From assembly GCA_003560175.1 (NCBI GenBank), contig PWIZ01000018.1, positions 1-12,021 on the forward strand: a stretch of DNA of 12,021 nt, given 5' to 3'. The DNA comes from Halomonas sp. Lineage in GTDB: Bacteria > Pseudomonadota > Gammaproteobacteria > Pseudomonadales > Halomonadaceae. The notes under the pieces were generated by a model. The model had not been told where the DNA came from, did not search any database, and was given only the letters and a program-made list of their open reading frames with translations. Positions 7,020 to 12,021 of this stretch are shown one piece after another. The position numbers were made by a program, and so were the translations under genes. Numbering within the stretch: the stretch's first letter is position 1; each line of letters opens with the position of its first letter.

Positions 7020-7811
7020 TTAGTGGCGACCGAAACGCGCCTGGATCGCACCGTCACGCCATACCAGCAGCTCCCCCGGGCACATGCGCTCCCAGGCCTC
7101 GTTATCAGTCAGGGGCTCGGTAGCGATCACCGAGACGATGTCGTGGGTCGTGGTGTGCTCGGCGAAGTTTACGGTGAGCTCGGCATCCGACAGACTCGCG
7201 CGGCCAAAGGGAGCTCGCCGGGTGATATGGGCCAGCTTGGTGGAACAGAAGGTGTAGAGGTAGTCGCCGTCGGCCAGCAGCAGGTTGAAGACCCCGAGTC
7301 CGCGCAGACGCTCGCAGAGCTGGTGAAGCAGCCGCCACAGCCCCTGGCGCGCAGTATCGTTATCGGGCCGCTCCGGGAAGCAGCGGCGCAGTTCCCCCAG
7401 CAGCCAGCAGAAGGCATGCTCGCTGTCGGTGTCGCCAACCGAACGGTAGAAGCTGAGCGGCAGGCCCTGCCAGCCCTCGAGCTGGCCGTTGTGGGCGAAG
7501 CACCAGGGACTGCCCCACATCTCGCGCACGAAGGGATGGGTGTTGGCCAGGCGCACCTGGCCCACGTTGGCCTGGCGAATATGGCTGATGACGATGTTCG
7601 ACTTGATCGGATAGTCGGTGATCAGCCGCGCGATGGGGGAATGCACCGAGGGGTGGGGGTCCCGGAAGTCGCGATAGCCGCCCTCTTCGTAGAAGGCGAT
7701 CCCCCAGCCGTCTCGATGGGGGCCGGTGCCGCCCCCCCGGTGCAGGAAGCCGGTGAAACTGAAGCAGATATCGGTGGGCACGTTGGCGCTCATGCCCAGA
7801 AGCTCACACAT
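7020..7811 (-). CDS. yafJ: Class II glutamine amidotransferase, YafJ family
   Basis: This is a stand-alone N-terminal-nucleophile (Ntn) amidohydrolase domain of 263 residues (E. coli YafJ is about 255). Cys2 becomes the N-terminal nucleophile after removal of Met1 (MCELLGMSAN). The other expected class II features are present: Arg79 in SHIRQAN, the oxyanion pair Asn108-Gly109 in FAHNGQLEG, and Asp127 in GDTDSEHAF. There is no fused synthase domain, so the acceptor is unknown. Relatives EgtC and Dug3 hydrolyse gamma-glutamyl bonds in thiol metabolism, which is one possible role. The start overlaps the end of the VWA gene by 8 bases (ATGTGTGA) and has GGGAGG about 6 bases upstream, indicating translational coupling. 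It is the last gene of the three-gene unit. The family call is firm; the biochemical role is not known. Confidence 0.92.
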   Translation of the reverse strand: MCELLGMSANVPTDICFSFTGFLHRGGGTGPHRDGWGIAFYEEGGYRDFRDPHPSVHSPIARLITDYPIKSNIVISHIRQANVGQVRLANTHPFVREMWGSPWCFAHNGQLEGWQGLPLSFYRSVGDTDSEHAFCWLLGELRRCFPERPDNDTARQGLWRLLHQLCERLRGLGVFNLLLADGDYLYTFCSTKLAHITRRAPFGRASLSDAELTVNFAEHTTTHDIVSVIATEPLTDNEAWERMCPGELLVWRDGAIQARFGRH

Positions 7812-9417
7812 GCGGATCCTCCCGATGGATGGTCTTGCGCGGCGCGCGTCGATGCCGCCATGTCAGCAGAACCAGTAGAATGAGAAAACTCAGAACGGCC
7901 AAGCCCGCCACGGCCAGCTGACGCGGGTCGCCGGCGAAGGCCGCAGCACGTCGCTCCAGGCTGGAGCGGCCCTCCCGCCACAGGGCGGCGGCATGGGCCG
8001 GCAGATTGTTGATGAAGCCGACAAAGCGATCGGCGGCGCTCTCCGGCGCTTCCACGACCTCGCGGCCGGTGGTGAGGTCATCGTGGAAGCGCTCGCCCAG
8101 CGGGCGCCGGCCCACCTCCCCGGCGAGCCCGCGGCCCTCCTCGGCCTCGTCCAGAAGGCTCAGCAGGGGCTGCACATTGACCGCCAGGTAGCGCTGGCGG
8201 ACGATCCCGTCCCCCTGGGCATGGAGACGAAGGCGGGCGGCCCCGGCGAGCTCCGGCACCGTCAGGTCGCCGCTGAAGCGCTCTCCTTGGCGCGCCAGCC
8301 AAACCTCCGCCTGGGGAGCGCCCTCGGCGTCGAGCAGGGTAGCGCTGATGGCGAGATCCTCTGGGGCCGCCGGCCAGGGCTCACCGCCACGGGCCAACCA
8401 GGCCTCCAGCGGCAGCGCCAACCCGGGGTGAATCACTGCCGGCAGTGCTGCGAGCTGCAGGCTCACGGCGCCACGCACCCCGATGCGGCTATCGCTGCCG
8501 ACCTCGCCCTCCAGATGCCACTCACCGGGAGCAGGGTCGGGCACCCGCAGCAGATCAAAGCGCGGCTCCACCTGCCAGCGCGCCCCGGGCGGCGGAGTGT
8601 CAGGCGTATAGCGAGTGCCGTCCGGAGCGATCAGGGCCAGGGGAGCGGTGTCGGGTTCATGGAAGAGCAGCGCCGAGAAGGCCTCGACGCCGGGCTCAAT
8701 GGAAAAGCGCCCCTCGGCCAGGGGTACCTGGTCGGCGGGAAAGATACGCTCGACGATATCCACGAAGGCGCTCAGAAGACTCTCCGGAGACTGTACCAGC
8801 GCTGGCAGGCCGCCGGTAACCCGGGAGAGACGCTCGACCAGGGCCAGGTCGGCCGCGTCGGAGAAGGCGATGGCATGCACCACTACGCCGCGCGCCGCCA
8901 GCGCCGGGGCGAGCTCATCGAGCAGGGTACGCCGCGAGGCGGCGTCCACCTGTGGCTTGGCGCCACGCGTCGGCGACAGGTCGATCATGCCATCGGTGAG
9001 CAGCACCAGGTGCCGCCAGCCGTTGGCCGGGCTCTCCGCAGCGCGGCGCACGGCCGCCTCGATGTCCGTGTGCTGCTGGTACTCCACCAGGGCGGGACGC
9101 AGGGCAATGGCCCGCTCTCGCCACCCGTCGTCGACCTCGCCGAGAGGAAGCGGATTGTCGACGTGCTCGCCGAAGGTCCAGACACTGGCCGCGGTGCCCT
9201 CGGGCAGCAGCAAGGCCAGGAGCTCAAGGGCGCTGGCGGCGAGCTGCTCGGGGTCGTTGGTCCGCATGCTGCCGGAGACATCGATGATCACCCGCACATC
9301 CGGGTTCTCCTCGACCGGCTGCGCCACTCCCGACCCCGCCACCAGACAGAGCAGGCTCGCCACCAGCAGGCCGGCGAGGCCACGCCTTCTCTGATTGACC
9401 ATCCACGACCAGGCCAT
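7804..9417 (-). CDS. Membrane-anchored VWA-domain protein
   Basis: This 537-residue protein appears to be exported and anchored. A hydrophobic N-terminus (about 12-32, after QRRR) ends in GSGVA|Q, a likely signal peptidase site. A VWA domain spans about 38-225 with a complete metal site: DVSGSM (Asp46, Ser48, Ser50), Thr117 in HTDIEAA and Asp142 in LLTDG. A beta-rich region (about 230-410) has no family I recognise, and a charged segment follows (about 420-500). One membrane helix (about 501-519) and a basic cytoplasmic tail (RHRRAPRKTIHRED) end the protein. This predicts a periplasmic VWA domain that binds a partner through a divalent metal. The ATG has a strong AAGGAG six bases upstream, and that site overlaps the TAA stop of the preceding gene. 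The stop overlaps yafJ by 8 bases. The partner and function are unknown. Confidence 0.85.
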   Translation of the reverse strand: MAWSWMVNQRRRGLAGLLVASLLCLVAGSGVAQPVEENPDVRVIIDVSGSMRTNDPEQLAASALELLALLLPEGTAASVWTFGEHVDNPLPLGEVDDGWRERAIALRPALVEYQQHTDIEAAVRRAAESPANGWRHLVLLTDGMIDLSPTRGAKPQVDAASRRTLLDELAPALAARGVVVHAIAFSDAADLALVERLSRVTGGLPALVQSPESLLSAFVDIVERIFPADQVPLAEGRFSIEPGVEAFSALLFHEPDTAPLALIAPDGTRYTPDTPPPGARWQVEPRFDLLRVPDPAPGEWHLEGEVGSDSRIGVRGAVSLQLAALPAVIHPGLALPLEAWLARGGEPWPAAPEDLAISATLLDAEGAPQAEVWLARQGERFSGDLTVPELAGAARLRLHAQGDGIVRQRYLAVNVQPLLSLLDEAEEGRGLAGEVGRRPLGERFHDDLTTGREVVEAPESAADRFVGFINNLPAHAAALWREGRSSLERRAAAFAGDPRQLAVAGLAVLSFLILLVLLTWRHRRAPRKTIHREDPHV

Positions 9418-9427
9418 GCCCGGCTCC

Positions 9428-9883
9428 TTAGCCGATTACCGGCTCCCGACGCCCACCACCGCCGCGCCGGGCAGGGGGAGCACCATTTGCGTCGTCATCC
9501 ATGTCGACCCCGCGGCCATCCATGTCGACATAGTGGTCACGATCACGGCTGCGCCAGGCCAGCAGCAGTCCGAAGGCCACACCGGCCGCCGCGCCGGCCG
9601 CGGTCAGCATCATCGCCGGCAGCATCAGGCCGCTGTCGCGCTCGAGAAGGCCCACCAGGGCCACCACCACCGCCGGGGCCAGGCCGGTGTAGAACTCTCC
9701 CTCCTCCAGCAGCGGCATCCGGAAGCGCATCGGCACCCACATCACACCGGCTACCAGCCAGGTGATCGGCAACCGCACCAGCCGCGGAAGAAAGGCCAGA
9801 CCCAGGTAACCGGTCAGCAGCACCACCAGCGACAGGACACCGTAGACCAGCCATAGTAGGGTCATCGAATCGGTAATTGGCAT
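9428..9883 (-). CDS. Small four-helix membrane protein, unknown function
   Basis: This 151-residue hydrophobic protein does not match a family I can name. Four membrane segments are likely: about 8-32, 38-52, 66-80 and 86-110. They are separated by short charged turns (RLVR, RFR, ERD), and a hydrophilic tail follows from about 111. The tail holds a short duplication (VDMDGRG then VDMDDDA) and a Gly/Arg-rich end. The frame is open for a further 423 bases upstream, but that part is antisense to ptrB. The ATG at 9883 is preceded by GAGAGGTGG and begins a sensible membrane protein, so it is chosen. It is first in a unit with the VWA and YafJ genes. Its TAA stop is 10 bases before the VWA start and overlaps that gene's ribosome site, so the two are probably translationally coupled and may work together at the membrane. 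Confidence 0.8.
   Translation of the reverse strand: MPITDSMTLLWLVYGVLSLVVLLTGYLGLAFLPRLVRLPITWLVAGVMWVPMRFRMPLLEEGEFYTGLAPAVVVALVGLLERDSGLMLPAMMLTAAGAAAGVAFGLLLAWRSRDRDHYVDMDGRGVDMDDDANGAPPARRGGGGRREPVIG
9496..9529 (-). repeat. 21-base-period duplication in the tail of the small membrane protein gene
   Basis: The 13-base sequence CATCCATGTCGAC (plus strand) occurs at 9496-9508 and again at 9517-9529, 21 bases apart. The period is seven codons, so the reading frame is kept and the protein shows VDMDGRG followed by VDMDDDA. This looks like a small in-frame duplication in a low-complexity tail. Confidence 0.6.
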
Positions 9884-9928
9884 TGCCACCTCTCTTTTCA
9901 CAGTCTTGAGTATGGTACATCCCCCACC
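9884..9928. promoter_or_regulatory. Compact divergent promoter region between the membrane/VWA/yafJ unit and ptrB
   Basis: Only 45 bases separate the two divergent start codons. Both promoters must be in this gap or inside the opposite gene. On the minus strand CATACT or TACCAT could be a -10 box, and on the plus strand TATGGT (9911-9916), but I see no good -35 partner for any of them. Expression of the two units is likely linked. The assignment of this stretch rests on gene orientation more than on sequence motifs. Confidence 0.35.
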
Positions 9929-12021
9929 ATGAAAGCACAGCCGCCGCATCACCCCGACAGCCAGGCCTCCGGCTCCCCGGTTGCCCGCTTCCGCCGCCCG
10001 GAAGACCCCGAGTGGCACTGGCTGGAGAACCCCGAGGAGCCCGAGGTCACGACCTTTCTCGAAGCGGCCAACGCCGAGTTCTCCACCTGGTTTGCCCCGT
10101 TGGACGACCTGGTGGAGCGGCTCTACCACGGTCACCTGGCCCGCCGGGAGCTGGCCGTGCACGGTCTGCGCACCCCGCTGGACCACTATACCTACTGGAG
10201 CGAGATCGCCGCCGAGGCCGACTATCCGGTGTGGTGGCGTCATCCCAACGGCAAGCCGGATCGCGCCGCCCCCTTCCTCGACCTGGAGGCCCGCGCCGCC
10301 GACCACGACTTCCTCGAACTCGGCGACATGGCGCTCTCGCCCGATGAGCGTTGGTTAGCCTGGAGCGAGGATACCCGGGGTGATGAGACGTTTGATCTCT
10401 TCCTGGCGCGCCTCCCGGATGGTGAGCCCGTCCGCCTGCTGGAGGGCATCGGCCCCGAACTCACCTGGGCGGAGGACAACATCACCCTGTTCTTTACTCG
10501 CTATGACGCCACCCAGCGCCCCGAGAGCATCTGGCGCCTGGCGCTGAACGAGGGTATGGCGGGTGAGCCCGACCTGGTGCTGCGCGAGGAAGATCCAGAA
10601 TTCTGGCTGGGGCTCGGCAAGACGCGTTCCCGAGAGTGGCTGGTGCTGGAGAGCGCCTCCAAGGACACCAGCGAGAGCTACCTGATCCCGGCGCGGGCGC
10701 CGGACACCCCACCGCGCCGCTTCCGTCCCCGGGAGAGCGGTGTGGAGCTCTCCCTGGACCATCGCCCGGGCCACTTCTACCTGCTGCACAACCGCGGTGC
10801 GACCCACTTCCGCCTCGATGTGATCGAGGAGGCCCGCCTCGATGAGGCCGCCGACAGCGACCAGTGGCAGCCGCTGATCCTCCACCGCGAAGAAGACACC
10901 CTGGAGGGCGTCGACGCCTTCGCCTGGGGCCTGGTGATCACCGAGCGCGACCATGAAGAGGCTCAGGTTCGGCTGCGGGTGATCGAGTTCGATGAGGCCC
11001 ACGCCATCACTCGGGACGAGCGCCTACCGCTGCCGGAGACCCCCTGCAGCCTGGCGCTGGGCGATGCGCCCCACTTCGACCAGCGCCGCTTGCGGCTGCG
11101 CGAAGAATCCTTCGTGCTGCCGGTCAGCTGGATCGAACACGACCTGGACAGCGGCGAGCGTACCCTGCTCAAGCAACAGCCGATCCACGGCGACCTCAAG
11201 CCAGAAGCACTCACCTGCGAGCGGCTATGGGCGACCTCCCACGACGGCGAGCGCATCCCCGTCTCGGTGGTGATGCGCGCCGACTTGACCGGCCACCCCC
11301 TGCCCACCCTGCTCTACGGCTACGGCGCCTACGGCGAGGTGCTCGACCCCTGGTTCTCGGTGGCCCGCCTGGAGCTGCTGGCCCGCGGCGTGGCCTTCGC
11401 CGTGGCCCATGTTCGCGGCGGCGGCGACCGCGGCGAGCCCTGGTACCTGGCCGGCAAGCTGGAGCACAAGGCCAACAGCTTTCGCGACTTCCTCGCCGCT
11501 CGGGAGTGCCTGGTGGAGCACGGCATCAGCGACGGCGAGCGAATCGCCGCCTACGGCGCCAGTGCCGGCGGCCTGCTGGTGTGCGCCAGCCTCAACCTGG
11601 CCCCGGAGGCCTTCAGTGCGGCGGTGCTCGACGTGCCCTTCGTGGACGTGCTGCGCACCATGGAGAACCCCGACCTGCCGCTGACCACCGCCGAGTATAC
11701 CGAGTGGGGCAACCCGGACGAGCCCGACGCCCGCAGGCGAATTCGCGACTACTCGCCGCTGGACAACCTGGCCGCGGCCCCCTACCCGACCCTGTTCCTG
11801 CAGGGCAGCTGGCACGACACCCGGGTGCCCTACTGGGAACCCGCCAAGCTCTACGCCCGGCTGACGGAACTCGGCACGGCCCGGGGGCCGGTGCTGCTGC
11901 GTACCGACATGGCCGCCGGCCACGGCGGCGCCTCGGGCCGCTTCAAGGCGTGGCATGACGGCGCCCGCCAGGACGCCTATATCCTCTGGGCGCTGGGCCT
12001 GGAAAACCGCGAGACTATAAA
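9929..12021 (+). CDS. ptrB: Oligopeptidase B (protease II), S9 family, 3' end cut by window edge
   Basis: This is a cytoplasmic serine oligopeptidase of the prolyl oligopeptidase clan, whose E. coli member cleaves short peptides after Arg or Lys. 697 residues are visible against 686 in E. coli PtrB, so only a short end is missing. Residues about 20-400 form the beta-propeller gate and about 400-690 the alpha/beta hydrolase. The latter holds GYGAYG (about 464-469), HVRGGG, GASAGG with nucleophile Ser545, Asp630 in GSWHDTRV and His665 in AAGHGGASGR. All three triad residues sit 13 positions later than in E. coli (532, 617, 652). At the places of E. coli Glu578 and Asp462, linked to basic P1 and P2 preference, this protein has Thr591 and Trp475; the paired Glu589 and Asp473 remain. 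No ribosome site precedes the ATG (CCCCCACC lies upstream), so initiation may be weak or leaderless. Confidence 0.92.
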   Translation, partial: MKAQPPHHPDSQASGSPVARFRRPEDPEWHWLENPEEPEVTTFLEAANAEFSTWFAPLDDLVERLYHGHLARRELAVHGLRTPLDHYTYWSEIAAEADYPVWWRHPNGKPDRAAPFLDLEARAADHDFLELGDMALSPDERWLAWSEDTRGDETFDLFLARLPDGEPVRLLEGIGPELTWAEDNITLFFTRYDATQRPESIWRLALNEGMAGEPDLVLREEDPEFWLGLGKTRSREWLVLESASKDTSESYLIPARAPDTPPRRFRPRESGVELSLDHRPGHFYLLHNRGATHFRLDVIEEARLDEAADSDQWQPLILHREEDTLEGVDAFAWGLVITERDHEEAQVRLRVIEFDEAHAITRDERLPLPETPCSLALGDAPHFDQRRLRLREESFVLPVSWIEHDLDSGERTLLKQQPIHGDLKPEALTCERLWATSHDGERIPVSVVMRADLTGHPLPTLLYGYGAYGEVLDPWFSVARLELLARGVAFAVAHVRGGGDRGEPWYLAGKLEHKANSFRDFLAARECLVEHGISDGERIAAYGASAGGLLVCASLNLAPEAFSAAVLDVPFVDVLRTMENPDLPLTTAEYTEWGNPDEPDARRRIRDYSPLDNLAAAPYPTLFLQGSWHDTRVPYWEPAKLYARLTELGTARGPVLLRTDMAAGHGGASGRFKAWHDGARQDAYILWALGLENRETI

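Noticed and set aside
7993..9765. A 590-codon open frame on the plus strand opposite the VWA gene
   Set aside because: It is antisense to a gene with a signal peptide, complete VWA metal site and good ribosome site. It has no recognisable domain, and long antisense frames are expected in DNA with G/C-rich third positions.
9884..10306. An upstream extension of the small membrane protein frame to 292 residues
   Set aside because: The extra part is antisense to the ptrB N-terminus and has no sense as protein. The internal ATG at 9883 has a ribosome site and begins a plausible membrane protein.
11225..11958. Two 243-codon frames on opposite strands at the same place
   Set aside because: Both are out of frame with ptrB, whose catalytic domain occupies this stretch. 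The translations are low-complexity Arg/Gly/Pro or Val/Gly/His sequence.

Overview
The window comes from a GC-rich gammaproteobacterial chromosome. Codons strongly prefer G or C in the third position, and the proteins (FadD, HrpA, a PA3286-like ketoacyl synthase, PtrB) read like those of the Halomonas/Pseudomonas group. Halomonadaceae is my best guess, from protein character only. I see no mobile element, phage gene, tRNA, rRNA or CRISPR array. It looks like stable core chromosome, almost fully coding.

Layout: everything from 1 to 9883 that I accept as a gene lies on the minus strand. In transcription order this is: (i) 9883-7020, a tight three-gene unit encoding a small four-helix membrane protein, a secreted or anchored von Willebrand factor A (VWA) protein with a complete metal site, and a YafJ-type class II glutamine amidotransferase; (ii) a 207-base gap with an AT-rich fadD control region, including four degenerate 13-base direct repeats just upstream of a plausible promoter; (iii) fadD, long-chain acyl-CoA ligase (6809-5121); (iv) a 141-base gap with a strong 12-bp terminator-like hairpin lying in the hrpA leader; (v) hrpA, a large DEAH-box RNA helicase (4979-948); (vi) a 67-base gap with two small GC hairpins; (vii) a FabH-like 3-ketoacyl synthase cut by the left edge (880-1). 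On the plus strand, divergent from unit (i) across only 45 bases, is ptrB (oligopeptidase B, S9 family), open to the right edge and probably within a few codons of its end.

Functional reading: fadD activates exogenous fatty acids to acyl-CoA for beta-oxidation. The FabH-like enzyme resembles the family known in Pseudomonas aeruginosa (PA3286) to divert medium-chain acyl-CoA back into fatty acid synthesis, so the two metabolic genes flanking hrpA may form a fatty-acid salvage neighbourhood. The membrane protein/VWA/YafJ unit shows translational coupling and is the least understood part of the window. PtrB has the full catalytic triad but appears to have lost one residue of each of two acidic pairs that set the dibasic specificity of the E. 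coli enzyme.

Limits: family calls rest on motifs and remembered family sequences, not searches. Promoter calls are by eye.
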